A stretch of 64,000 bases of DNA, from assembly GCA_965221195.1 (NCBI GenBank), contig OZ244864.1, forward strand, positions 1,798,001-1,862,000, read 5' to 3'. The stretch is from Poriferisodalis sp965221195. GTDB lineage: Bacteria > Actinomycetota > Acidimicrobiia > Acidimicrobiales > Poriferisodalaceae. Positions 41,159-49,359 of this stretch are shown in pieces. Below the pieces are notes generated by a model. The model had not been told where the DNA came from and made no database searches. It saw only the letters and a list, made by a program, of their open reading frames with translations. A program made the position numbers and the translations under genes. Within the stretch, counting starts at the first letter, position 1. Every line of letters begins with the position of its first letter.

Positions 41159-43678
41159 ATGAGCACCACCGAGACCTCGTTGGCAGCGCCGCCACCTCAA
41201 GCACCGCCGGGCCAACCGACACCGGGTCAACCGACACCGGCTCAAGCGGCATCAGAGCTAGCCACGGACCTAGATGCACAGCGCGGCCCCGACAACGTTG
41301 GCATGCGGGTGTGTAAGCGGGATGGTTCGTTGCAGGCGGTGGATGTGAATAAGATCGTGCGGGCGGTGGAGCGTTGTGCGGTGGGGTTGGTGGGGGTAGA
41401 TCCGATGCGGGTGGCGACGCGCACGATTTCGGGTTTGCATGATGGTGCGACGACGACTGAGTTGGATGAGCTGTCGATTCGTACTGCGGCATCGTTGATT
41501 TGTGAAGAACCGAATTATTCGAGGCTGGCTGCGCGATTGTTGGTTACCTATATTGACAAGGAAGTGCAGAATCAGAATGTGTATTCGTTTAGCCAGTCGG
41601 TAAATTTGGGTGGTGAGTGTGGTTTGGTTCATGCTGATGTGGTGTCGTTTGTTGCGGCTAATGCTCGGAAATTGAATGATGCCGTGTCTGCGGAGCGCAG
41701 CAATGGTTTTGAGTTTTTTGGTTTGCGGACGGTGTATGATCGTTATTTGTTGCGTCACCCTGAGAGTCGTGCGGTGATTGAAACGCCGCAGTATTTTTTG
41801 TTGAGGGTGGCGTGTGGTTTGTCTCGTACGGTTGAGGAGGCGTTGTCGTTTTATGATCTGATTTCTAGTTTGCGATATTTGCCGTCGTCGCCGACGTTGT
41901 TTAATTCGGGGACTGCGCATCCGCAGATGTCGTCGTGTTACTTGTTGGACAGTCCGCGGGATTCTTTGGAGGCTATTTACAATCGTTACAGTGATATCGC
42001 GATGCTGTCAAAGTTCGCGGGTGGTATTGGGGTGGGTTGGCATCGGGTGCGGTCGCGTGGTTCGTTGATTGGTGGCACGAATGGTTTGTCGAACGGGATT
42101 GTGCCGTGGTTGAAGACGTTGGATTCTTCGGTAGCAGCGGTGAATCAGGGCGGACGACGTAAGGGAGCGGCGTGTGTGTATCTGGAGTCGTGGCATGCCG
42201 ACATTGAGGAGTTCTTGGAGTTGAGGGACTCCACGGGCGATCATGCTCGTCGGACGCATAACTTGAACTTGGCGAACTGGGTTCCCGATGAGTTCATGCG
42301 TCGCGTCGAGAACGACTGGCAGTGGTCGCTGTTTGATCCTAAGGCTGTGCCTCATTTGTGTGATCTGTACGGCGATGAGTTCGCTGAGTCGTACCGCCAG
42401 GCCGAAGCGGACGGTCTGTTTGAGCGTCAATTATCGGCCCGTGAGTTGTATAGCCGGATGATGCGTACGTTGGCTCAGACTGGTAACGGTTGGATGACGT
42501 TCAAGGACGCGTCTAATGTTAAGTCGAATCAGACTGGCCAACCGGGCAACGTGATCCATCTGTCGAACCTCTGCACGGAAATTTTGGAGGTCACCAGCAG
42601 CGCAGAGACAGCGGTCTGTAATCTCGGGTCGGTCAACTTGGCGAAGTTTGTGTCTGACGGTGCGGTGGACCGCGACGCGCTCGGGGAGGTCGTACGCACC
42701 GCGGTGCCGTACCTGGACCGCGTGATCGATATAAACTATTATCCGACGGCGGAAGCTGCTAGATCTAATGAACGTTGGCGTCCTGTCGGTCTTGGTGTGA
42801 TGGGTCTGCAGGATGTGTTCTTTCAGCTCGGTTTGGCGTTTGATTCTGCGGCTGCTTGTGAGATTGCGTCAGCTATCGCTGAGGATGTTTACTACTGGGC
42901 GTTGTGGTCTAGTTGTGAGCTAGCGCGTCAGCACGGCCCGCACGCGGCTTTCAGTGAGACCCGCGCTGCGGCTGGGTGTTTGCAGTTCGACCTGTGGGAC
43001 ACCGAACCGTCCGACCCGAAGCGTTGGGTTGAGTTACGTGAACGCATCAACCAGCACGGCCTACGCAACTCTCTGCTCGTCGCTATAGCCCCCACCGCTA
43101 CTATCGCGTCGATCGCTGGTTGCTATGAATGCATCGAACCGCAAGTATCGAACCTGTTCAAACGAGAAACGCTCTCAGGCGAGTTCATGCAAATCAACCG
43201 CTACCTAGTACGCGACTTGCAACAGCGCGGCCTGTGGAACGACGCCATGGCCAACAAAATAAAAATGGCAGAAGGCTCAGTTCAACACATCCCAGAAATA
43301 CCGGAGAACCTCCGCTCAATCTACCGCACCGCCTGGGAACTACCCCAACGCGCGCTCATCGACATGGCCGCAGCACGCGGCGCATACATCGATCAAAGTC
43401 AATCACTGAACCTGTTCATGGAAAGCCCCAACATCGGCAAACTCTCCTCTATGTATATGCACGCTTGGAAGTCAGGTCTCAAAACCACCTACTACCTACG
43501 CTCACGACCAGCCACCCGCATCAACCAAACCACCACCGACCAAACCACTGGCGACCAAACCAATGGCAACACAGCCGAAGTTGTCACCGTCACATCATCA
43601 TCACCAAAGACCTCAGAACTCAGCGCCACCATTGCGTGCTCACTCGAAAATCCAGAAACCTGCGAAGCCTGCGATTGA
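41159..43678 (+). CDS. nrdA: Class I ribonucleoside-diphosphate reductase, alpha subunit
   Basis: Catalytic subunit that reduces ribonucleotides to deoxyribonucleotides for DNA synthesis. Residues about 40-135 form an ATP cone (VCKRDGSLQAVDVNKIVRAVERC). Active-site elements follow: SSCYLL (near 260), SNLCTEIL (near 471), ETAVCNLGSVNLAKF (near 484) and the radical-path tyrosines TTYYLRS (near 776). The tail ends ETCEACD, providing the thioredoxin/glutaredoxin-exchanging CxxC. ATG at 41159 begins a repeat-bearing N-terminus (PGQPT twice). Synonymous codons are strongly G/T-ending in the first third and A/C-ending in the last third. nrdB follows 60 bp later. Confidence 0.95.
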   Translation: MSTTETSLAAPPPQAPPGQPTPGQPTPAQAASELATDLDAQRGPDNVGMRVCKRDGSLQAVDVNKIVRAVERCAVGLVGVDPMRVATRTISGLHDGATTTELDELSIRTAASLICEEPNYSRLAARLLVTYIDKEVQNQNVYSFSQSVNLGGECGLVHADVVSFVAANARKLNDAVSAERSNGFEFFGLRTVYDRYLLRHPESRAVIETPQYFLLRVACGLSRTVEEALSFYDLISSLRYLPSSPTLFNSGTAHPQMSSCYLLDSPRDSLEAIYNRYSDIAMLSKFAGGIGVGWHRVRSRGSLIGGTNGLSNGIVPWLKTLDSSVAAVNQGGRRKGAACVYLESWHADIEEFLELRDSTGDHARRTHNLNLANWVPDEFMRRVENDWQWSLFDPKAVPHLCDLYGDEFAESYRQAEADGLFERQLSARELYSRMMRTLAQTGNGWMTFKDASNVKSNQTGQPGNVIHLSNLCTEILEVTSSAETAVCNLGSVNLAKFVSDGAVDRDALGEVVRTAVPYLDRVIDINYYPTAEAARSNERWRPVGLGVMGLQDVFFQLGLAFDSAAACEIASAIAEDVYYWALWSSCELARQHGPHAAFSETRAAAGCLQFDLWDTEPSDPKRWVELRERINQHGLRNSLLVAIAPTATIASIAGCYECIEPQVSNLFKRETLSGEFMQINRYLVRDLQQRGLWNDAMANKIKMAEGSVQHIPEIPENLRSIYRTAWELPQRALIDMAAARGAYIDQSQSLNLFMESPNIGKLSSMYMHAWKSGLKTTYYLRSRPATRINQTTTDQTTGDQTNGNTAEVVTVTSSSPKTSELSATIACSLENPETCEACD
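41209..41238. repeat. 15-bp duplication in the nrdA N-terminus
   Basis: gggccaaccgacacc and gggtcaaccgacacc (41209-41223, 41224-41238) encode GQPTP twice ahead of the ATP cone. Confidence 0.9.
43523..43567. repeat. 15-bp tandem repeat, 3 units, nrdA C-terminal linker
   Basis: Units starting 43523, 43538 and 43553 (gaccaaaccactggc type) encode NQTTT, DQTTG and DQTNG in the flexible linker between the barrel and the CxxC tail. Confidence 0.88.
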
Positions 43679-43738
43679 GCCGCCGCCGAGGACGCACCGC
43701 CAAACATTTAACAAACCAACGACCAACAGAGGAAGCTC

Positions 43739-44821
43739 ATGGCACTCGTTCAACCCACGCACGAACTCGACCCAAGTGTCGGCGACCCCGCTGCGGTTGC
43801 CGCCCCGGCGAGTAGGCGCGGCAACATCTTGGATCCGGGTTTTGACCTGACGCTGCGACCGATGCGGTACCCGCAGTTTTTTGAGATGTACCGCGACGCC
43901 ATCCGTAACACTTGGACCGTTGAGGAGATCGATTTCTCCGACGACATTGTCGATCTCAATCGCAAGCTCGCGCCCGCTGAACGGCATCTCATCAACCGTC
44001 TCGTGGCGTTCTTTGCTACAGGTGACTCCATCGTTGCCAACAATTTGGTACTGAACCTATACCAGCACCTCAACAGCCCAGAAGCTCGGATGTACCTCAG
44101 CCGGCAGCTGTACGAAGAAGCGCTGCATGTGCAGTTCTACCTAACGCTGCTCGATCACTACATCCCTGACCTAGACGAGCGGTCTGCGGCATTCTCAGCT
44201 ATCGAGAATATTCCTTCGATCGCTGCGAAGGCCGATTTCTGTTTCCGCTGGATGGACAGCGTCTGGTCGCTGGACCGGTTGTCGAGCGCCGAAGACCGCA
44301 AAGCATTCCTGTTGAACCTCATCTGTTTTGCAGCCTGTATTGAAGGGCTTTTCTTTTTTGCGGCGTTCGCCTACGTCTATTTCCTGCGGTCAAAAGGCTT
44401 GTTGAACGGGCTGGCGGCGGGCACTAATTGGGTATTTCGCGACGAGTCGGCTCACATGAACTTTGCGTTTGAGGTTGTCCGTACGATCCGATCTGAGGAA
44501 CCCGAACTCTTTGACGTGGAGCTGGCCGAACGGATCCGGGTGATGATCGAAGAAGCAGTGGAAGTTGAGACGCAATTCGCGCACGATGTGCTATCCGGTG
44601 GTGTGGCCGGCATGTCGGTAAACGACACACGGGCGTACTTGGAGTTCGTCGCCGATCAGCGTCTGGCCCAGCTCGGACTCCCCAAAAGCTACGGCTCAAA
44701 GAATCCTTTCACTTTCATGGAGCTACAAGATGTTCAGGAGCTAACGAACTTCTTTGAGCGCACCGTCGCCGCTTACCAGATGGGGATTGAGGGCGACGTT
44801 GCTTTCGACGAAGATTTTTGA
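43739..44821 (+). CDS. nrdB: Class I ribonucleoside-diphosphate reductase, beta subunit
   Basis: Radical-generating subunit that forms the oxygen-dependent di-metal/tyrosyl centre for NrdA. The 360 residues contain the first metal aspartate in FFATGDSIVANN. The EXXH motif is YEEALHVQFY with Glu127, His130 and the tyrosine Tyr134 four residues on, as in Glu115/His118/Tyr122 of E. coli NrdB. The second helix pair holds EGLFFFAAFA and RDESAHMNFA. The C-terminus ends with DEDF, probably the NrdA-docking tail. ATG is preceded by AGAGGA at good spacing. It indicates aerobic growth. Confidence 0.96.
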   Translation: MALVQPTHELDPSVGDPAAVAAPASRRGNILDPGFDLTLRPMRYPQFFEMYRDAIRNTWTVEEIDFSDDIVDLNRKLAPAERHLINRLVAFFATGDSIVANNLVLNLYQHLNSPEARMYLSRQLYEEALHVQFYLTLLDHYIPDLDERSAAFSAIENIPSIAAKADFCFRWMDSVWSLDRLSSAEDRKAFLLNLICFAACIEGLFFFAAFAYVYFLRSKGLLNGLAAGTNWVFRDESAHMNFAFEVVRTIRSEEPELFDVELAERIRVMIEEAVEVETQFAHDVLSGGVAGMSVNDTRAYLEFVADQRLAQLGLPKSYGSKNPFTFMELQDVQELTNFFERTVAAYQMGIEGDVAFDEDF

Positions 44822-44826
44822 GCAAC

Positions 44827-44874
44827 GGGATTGCTGGGCCACGGGATTGCTGGGCCACGGGATTTCTGGGCCAC
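44827..44874. repeat. 16-bp tandem repeat, 3 units, after nrdB
   Basis: Units 44827-44842, 44843-44858 and 44859-44874 (gggattgctgggccac) differ by one base. The period of 16 is not a multiple of three, and the array lies outside genes, between convergent nrdB and meaB. Confidence 0.94.
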
Positions 44875-44884
44875 GACTCGCGGG

Positions 44885-45910
44885 CTAGGTGCCCGCAGCG
44901 GCATCACACCCAGCGGCATCACACCCAGCGGCATCAAAGACAGCCATTAGCTGGTCAACAGCGGCCGTGGGGGTCATTTTGTCGGCTCGTACTTGTGTCT
45001 CAAGGCTTCCGAGCAGGTCGTGTGCCTGCGATGCCAGCCGGGAGCGCAGGCGCTCAGTCAGCATGGCCTCCATCCAACGCACCCGCTGGTCGGCCCGACG
45101 TTCAGCCAGCTCACCCGATTCGGTCATCAGCCGTCGGTGGGTCTTCACATGGCCCCATAAATCTTCGAGCCCGTCGCCGGTCAGGCCCGAGCAGGTGATC
45201 ACCGGAGGTGTCCAGGTAGGCGAGACTGGCTGGGTCATGTGCAGCGCCAGCTGGTAGTCGCGCGCGGCGCTGGCGGCGCGGTCGGCACCGTCGCCGTCTG
45301 CTTTGTTCACCGCTATGAGGTCGGCGATCTCCAAGATGCCTTTCTTGATGCCCTGCAGGTCGTCTCCGGCACCAGCCAGCATGAGCACCATGAAGAAGTC
45401 CACCATGTCGGCAACGGCAATCTCAGACTGTCCGACCCCGACAGTCTCGATGAGCACCACATCGAAGTCGGCCGCTTCGAGCACCAAAATGGCTTCGCGC
45501 GTCACCCGAGTGACACCGCCGAGTTCCCCGGCAGTGGGTGAGGGACGAACGAAGGCTGCTGGGTCGTTGGCCAAGGCGGTCATGCGCGTCTTGTCGCCGA
45601 GAATCGAGCCACCCCACAGCGCAGAGGTGGGATCGACAGCGAGCACAGCCACCCGGTGACCGGTCGCGGTCAGCGATGTGCCGAGCGTCTCAATGAGCGT
45701 GCTCTTGCCCACGCCCGGGACACCGGTGATGCCGACCCGGTGCGCGTTACCACTGCTGTCGAGCAGTTCGGCGAGTAGTTCTCGGGCAGACTCGGCGTCG
45801 TCAGCTAGACGCGACTCCACGAGCGTGAGAGCCCGACCGATGGCAGATCGGTCGCTGTTGCGCACACCCGCGGCCAGTGCCGACACGCTGTTGAACTCAG
45901 AAAAGGCCAC
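44885..45910 (-). CDS. meaB: MeaB/ArgK-type GTPase (methylmalonyl-CoA mutase chaperone)
   Basis: A G protein that protects and reloads adenosylcobalamin-dependent methylmalonyl-CoA mutase. The 341 residues contain Walker A GITGVPGVGKSTLIETLG (near 58-75), the VDPTSALWGGSILGDKTRM segment specific to this family, ETVGVGQSE and NKADGDGA. The start is placed at GTG 45910 and not 65 codons upstream because a TACCTT -10 box lies 7 nt before it and the longer product would overlap the divergent gene. The C-terminus has three GCDAA units from a 15-bp repeat. No mutase gene is in the window. Confidence 0.9.
   Translation of the reverse strand: MAFSEFNSVSALAAGVRNSDRSAIGRALTLVESRLADDAESARELLAELLDSSGNAHRVGITGVPGVGKSTLIETLGTSLTATGHRVAVLAVDPTSALWGGSILGDKTRMTALANDPAAFVRPSPTAGELGGVTRVTREAILVLEAADFDVVLIETVGVGQSEIAVADMVDFFMVLMLAGAGDDLQGIKKGILEIADLIAVNKADGDGADRAASAARDYQLALHMTQPVSPTWTPPVITCSGLTGDGLEDLWGHVKTHRRLMTESGELAERRADQRVRWMEAMLTERLRSRLASQAHDLLGSLETQVRADKMTPTAAVDQLMAVFDAAGCDAAGCDAAAGT
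44897..44941. repeat. 15-bp tandem repeat, 3 units, meaB C-terminus
   Basis: Units at 44897, 44912 and 44927 (agcggcatcacaccc) encode DAAGC-type pentapeptides at the end of MeaB on the minus strand. Confidence 0.94.
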
Positions 45911-45923
45911 AGCCTGCAAGGTA
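45911..45923 (-). promoter_or_regulatory. Leaderless-type -10 box for meaB
   Basis: Minus-strand TACCTT (45923-45918) precedes GTG 45910 by 7 nt, which fixes the meaB start. Confidence 0.55.
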
Positions 45924-45960
45924 CCGGAGGGCAGGTACGAGAAGTGTCTGAGCGGGTTCG

Positions 45961-45986
45961 TTCTTCGGGCACATTCTTCGGGCACA
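45961..45986. repeat. 13-bp perfect duplication in a divergent promoter region
   Basis: ttcttcgggcaca occurs twice (45961-45973, 45974-45986) between the meaB start and the start of the next gene. The second copy overlaps the likely -10 (CACAAT, 45983-45988) of the rightward gene. Confidence 0.9.
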
Positions 45987-45994
45987 ATGGGGGA

Positions 45995-46552
45995 GTGGGC
46001 TTGCTCAATCGAATGCGTACCGGTGATCGCTCCCATCCAGCGGAGCAGTTCATTGACCAAGGAGACCGCTTGGTTGCCGTGGTGCCCGCCCAGGGAGGAT
46101 TGCATCCCTTCACCTTGTTGATTATCGGTGTTGGCGCGCTTGGCGGCATCGTGCTCACCGTTGATCTTCCTTGGCTACAAGTCAGCTTGGTCTCCACGAC
46201 GGTATTTGCGACTGTTGCGGTGCTCAGCATGTCGCGCTATCGGCTGCTGGGGTTCACGGACTTCGACATTGTGGTGATGCGGACGCGGGCGCTGCGTCCC
46301 GCCAAGCCCGTTGAGCGGCTAGACCGCGTTGCGCCACATGAGCCATTCAATGTCACCGGTTCCGCCTGGGGTCAGATACATGTGGGCAAAGAGAAACTGT
46401 GGGTGCATCGCCGCTACCACCACCACCTCAATGAGGCTGACGCACGTCTAGCTGCTGGGGTGCGCGGCAAGGCAGCGGTGTCTAGTGCTGCCTACCGAGG
46501 CGAGCGCGCCAAAAAGAAGATACGCAACGTCGGCAGCCGTCACCGGCGGTGA
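45995..46552 (+). CDS. Small membrane protein with two N-terminal helices, function unknown
   Basis: 185 residues. After a short polar start, two hydrophobic segments (about 38-52 and 58-78: HPFTLLIIGVGALGGIVLTV, SLVSTTVFATVAVLSM) are followed by a cytoplasmic domain with FTDFDIVVMRTRALRPAKPV and WGQIHVGKEKLWVHRRYHHHL. The pattern resembles membrane proteins with a PH-like (bPH) domain, but the match is weak. GTG 45995 is chosen because a CACAAT box lies 6 nt upstream; ATG 46013 is an alternative. It is divergent from meaB and ends 10 bp before the convergent pepP stop. Confidence 0.6.
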   Translation: MGLLNRMRTGDRSHPAEQFIDQGDRLVAVVPAQGGLHPFTLLIIGVGALGGIVLTVDLPWLQVSLVSTTVFATVAVLSMSRYRLLGFTDFDIVVMRTRALRPAKPVERLDRVAPHEPFNVTGSAWGQIHVGKEKLWVHRRYHHHLNEADARLAAGVRGKAAVSSAAYRGERAKKKIRNVGSRHRR

Positions 46553-46561
46553 AAACCGGCT

Positions 46562-47977
46562 TCAACCGACGCGCATCGGCTTGGGGATCGCAGCAGTGAG
46601 CACCTCGGGATCGCCGTGGGTTACTAGCACGTCATCTTCAATGCGAATACCGCCGAACCCCCGCAGGCTGTCAACGCGTTCCCACACGACGGATTCGGCG
46701 AACTTCTCGCGTCTCGCAGCGTCTCCTAGCAGCGCGTCAATGAAGTAGACACCCGGCTCGACCGTGGTGACCATGCCGGGCTGCAGCACCCGGTCCGGTC
46801 CCAGCATTGCCAGCATCGGGTCATCGCTGGCTTTGGGGCTGGTGAGAACACCGGTGATGTCATGCACCGACAATCCCAGCAGATGACCGAGCCCGTGAGG
46901 GAAGAACAGCTCCACAGCGCCGTTGGCTGCCAGATCGGCTACCTCGCCGCGCAGCAGACCCATCTCCACCAAGCCGGCACCCAAGATGCGGGTTGCGGCT
47001 AAGTGAACTTCGCGCCACACCACGCCGGGACGGCACATGTCGATGGTCTGCTGCTGAACTTTGTGTACCAGATTCCACAAAAACTCCTGCTCATCGCCAG
47101 GATCTGCACCAACCACCATCGTGCGGGTGACATCGCTGGCGTAGCCGCCGAATTGTGCACCAGCGTCGATCAGCAGCAGATCGCCAGCCTCAACGGTGCG
47201 GGTCGCTGGCCGCAGCGGGTCATCGCCCGCATGCACATAGTGCAGGTACGCACCGTTCGGACCGGATGCCACGATGCTGTCATAGGCCACTCGGGGAGCA
47301 CCTGCGACGTAGAACTGCGCCTCCATGCCGACTTGGATCTCGCGTTCGGTCATGCCCGGTGAGGCGTTGGCGTACACCCACTCAAACCCAGACGCGCTAG
47401 CCGCAGCGGCGCTCCGGATGTCGTCAAGTTCGGCTTCGTCCTTGGTCATCCGCTCCAACGCAATAGCTGCACTGAGACCCACTGTCTGCCCCGCCTGTTC
47501 TGTCTGCTCTGCTTGTTCTGTCTGCTCTGCTTGTTCTGGCTGTTCTGTGGTGTGTTCTGCTGTGTGGGTGTCAGTGCGTTGATCTGAAGCGTTGGCTGCT
47601 GCAGGTTCAGCCATTGCTGAACCGGCTCCTAGCTCAATCAGAGGCCGATCACTGCGGTGCTCCAGCCAAGCCTCCAGCTCATCGAGTGGCCGCCCTACGG
47701 GTGTCGGTGGTTGGCTCCATACGAGCTGTTCGGGGCTAAAACGCGGCCCGAACAGTTCCCACTCGTCGGTTGCTGCGTCGTAGGCAAGTGTGGTGCCCGC
47801 AGAGCCCGCAGCGCTGAGGTATGTCACATCGGGATGCGGCAGGAAAGCGAAGTGCTGATCGGTGCCCGGCCAGCGCGCCGGTTCGCCTGAACGCAACAGC
47901 ACCACTTCGTTGATGAGTTGCCAGCGCTCCACAACGCGGGCTCGGCGGGCCGCCAGCACATCATCGGACGGTTTCAC
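46562..47977 (-). CDS. pepP: Aminopeptidase P-family (M24) metallopeptidase
   Basis: A dinuclear metal peptidase that removes N-terminal residues before proline. The C-terminal pita-bread domain has all five metal ligands in order: LLIDAGAQFGGYASDVTRTM (two Asp), FPHGLGHLLGL (His), TTVEPGVYF (Glu) and GGIRIEDDVLV (Glu). The N-terminal domain is joined by a linker in which an 18-bp repeat encodes EQAEQT hexapeptides (about 145-165). GTG 47977 is preferred over GTG 47986, three codons upstream, because a TAGGGT box lies 7 nt before 47977 and overlaps the upstream candidate. Length 471 fits the family after allowing for the linker. Confidence 0.9.
   Translation of the reverse strand: MKPSDDVLAARRARVVERWQLINEVVLLRSGEPARWPGTDQHFAFLPHPDVTYLSAAGSAGTTLAYDAATDEWELFGPRFSPEQLVWSQPPTPVGRPLDELEAWLEHRSDRPLIELGAGSAMAEPAAANASDQRTDTHTAEHTTEQPEQAEQTEQAEQTEQAGQTVGLSAAIALERMTKDEAELDDIRSAAAASASGFEWVYANASPGMTEREIQVGMEAQFYVAGAPRVAYDSIVASGPNGAYLHYVHAGDDPLRPATRTVEAGDLLLIDAGAQFGGYASDVTRTMVVGADPGDEQEFLWNLVHKVQQQTIDMCRPGVVWREVHLAATRILGAGLVEMGLLRGEVADLAANGAVELFFPHGLGHLLGLSVHDITGVLTSPKASDDPMLAMLGPDRVLQPGMVTTVEPGVYFIDALLGDAARREKFAESVVWERVDSLRGFGGIRIEDDVLVTHGDPEVLTAAIPKPMRVG
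47496..47540. repeat. 18-bp tandem repeat, about 2.5 units, pepP linker
   Basis: tgttctgtctgctctgct at 47496-47513 and 47514-47531, with a decayed third unit. On the coding strand it gives EQAEQT repeats. Confidence 0.9.
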
Positions 47978-48070
47978 GCAGCGCACCCTAACGTCGGTGC
48001 TGCAGCCTGTACTGTGCCGTCTGCTTTGCTGCGCTGTGCCGCGCCGTGCTGTCTGCCACTGCTGTGCTGT

Positions 48071-48250
48071 GCAGCGTTGCTGTGTTGTGCAGCGTTGCTG
48101 TGTTGTGCAGCGTTGCTGTGTTGTGCAGCGTTGCTGTGTTGTGCAGCGTTGCTGTGTTGTGCAGCGTTGCTGTGTTGTGCAGCGTTGCTGTGTTGTGCAG
48201 CGTTGCTGTGTTGTGCAGCGTTGCTGTGTTGTGCAGCGTTGCTGTGCTGG
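48071..48250. repeat. 18-bp tandem repeat, 10 units, intergenic
   Basis: gcagcgttgctgtgttgt is repeated ten times in register from 48071, nearly without variation, and flanked by similar decayed CTG-rich sequence from 48001. It lies between the transglutaminase-like gene and pepP (both minus strand). Low-complexity frames across it (SVAVLC, LHNTAT) are not credible proteins. It is the longest array in the window. Confidence 0.96.
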
Positions 48251-48255
48251 TACGC

Positions 48256-49317
48256 CTACTGCTGCTGTTGTGCGGCTGGGTGCTGTGTGGCTGCATTGGT
48301 CGGCAGACTCACCGCAACGCGGGTCTGGCGGCGGATCGGTTCGGTCACCATAGAGACTGGCGTGGTGGGCTGTGCGATGATCACCTCCGCGTCCACTTCG
48401 GCGTCGGCCGTCCCGTTGAACACTCCGCGCACCGGTGGAACGTCTTGATAATCGCGACCATGGCCGATCACCACATGGCGCTCACCTACCGAACCTCCGT
48501 TGGTCGGGTCGAGCGCCTGCCAGCCACCGCCGGGCACCGCCGCTTCGATCCATGCGTGGGTCTGCACCGAGACGGCCGAAGGATCGGCACCAGCCGCATC
48601 CCCGAGCGACAACGCAGCATCAGCGCTGGCGCCTGAACTTTGGGCGCCTGCACCTTGGATGCCTGAACTTTGGATGCTTGGGCCTTGGTCGGGGCGTGTT
48701 TCATCGAGCGCAAACAGATAGCCCGAGACGTAACGGGCAGGGATACCGACGCATCGCAGCAAGCCCACCGCCAGATGCGCGAAGTCCTGACATACACCTC
48801 GCCCGCCATCGATCAGCTCTTCTAGGGTCACACCGATGGAAGTGGAGCCGCGTTCATAGGAAAGCACCGTCGGCACGGCTCGGGCGATGGCGCGTACCCG
48901 CTCGCAGACGTCATCGTCGGTGCCGCGGACCGCCCAAGAGGCGACTTCTCCAACCAGTTCCCCCCATTGCACATGCTGCGACGGCGCAAGATACTCAATG
49001 TGTTGATTGATGAACTGTTGCTCAGCTAGCCGCTCACAGCTCACCGATGCTGGAACGTCAACAACCGGGGCGGTCTCTACCGACGCCTCGGCCACTACCA
49101 ACAAATCGTCGTGTGGTCCGCGTATACCCAGATGATCGACGGTTGTGCCGAAGTAGTCGCGGACCTGCAGCACACGAGTGGCCGGTGTGGTCGCTAACCG
49201 GTACGACAGCACCCGCTGGCGCGCATCGTCGCGGGGTCGCACGCGGATCTCGTTTTGCGACTCCGACACATGCTCGGCGTAGGTGAAATGCAGGCGGTAG
49301 GCGATGTCGAGTCTCAT
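48256..49317 (-). CDS. Transglutaminase-like cysteine protease-fold protein
   Basis: 353 residues: an N-terminal bacterial transglutaminase-like domain (YRLHFTYAEHVSESQNEIRVRPR) followed by the catalytic fold with the complete triad in GGRGVCQDFAHLAVGLLR (Cys), THAWIEA (His) and ALDPTNGG (Asp). A stretch of about 25 residues between PDQGPS and AVSVQTHAW, encoded by a 15-bp repeat (QSSGI/QGAGA), is an insertion. The third gene of a run with an ATP-grasp and an alpha-E protein, it belongs to a known but biochemically unresolved set thought to form or cleave isopeptide or amide bonds. It ends beside the 18-bp array. Confidence 0.87.
   Translation of the reverse strand: MRLDIAYRLHFTYAEHVSESQNEIRVRPRDDARQRVLSYRLATTPATRVLQVRDYFGTTVDHLGIRGPHDDLLVVAEASVETAPVVDVPASVSCERLAEQQFINQHIEYLAPSQHVQWGELVGEVASWAVRGTDDDVCERVRAIARAVPTVLSYERGSTSIGVTLEELIDGGRGVCQDFAHLAVGLLRCVGIPARYVSGYLFALDETRPDQGPSIQSSGIQGAGAQSSGASADAALSLGDAAGADPSAVSVQTHAWIEAAVPGGGWQALDPTNGGSVGERHVVIGHGRDYQDVPPVRGVFNGTADAEVDAEVIIAQPTTPVSMVTEPIRRQTRVAVSLPTNAATQHPAAQQQQ
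48632..48691. repeat. 15-bp tandem repeat, 4 units, inside the transglutaminase-like gene
   Basis: Units from 48632 (cctgaactttggatg type) give alternating QSSGI and QGAGA pentapeptides on the coding strand. Confidence 0.9.
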
Positions 49318-49359
49318 GGCTGTGCGCTCATCGCTGCGTGTTGCTCCGCGGTGTGTCGC

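Noticed and set aside
41270..41920. Minus-strand 216-codon frame in nrdA 5' part
   Set aside because: It is an antisense shadow generated by the G/T-ending codons of nrdA.
43129..43815. Overlapping His/Arg-rich 228-codon frame in nrdA 3' end
   Set aside because: It is produced by the A/C-ending codons of nrdA being read in another frame and has no features of its own.
46013..46552. ATG 46013 as start of the small membrane protein
   Set aside because: Kept as an alternative only; GTG 45995 has a better-placed -10-like box.
48071..48250. CRISPR array
   Set aside because: The units are contiguous with no unique spacers, and no cas genes are present.
47918..48448. Cys/Leu/Ala-rich protein frames across the 18-bp array
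   Set aside because: They exist in several frames and both strands only because 18 is a multiple of three. Composition is purely repetitive and there is no start context.
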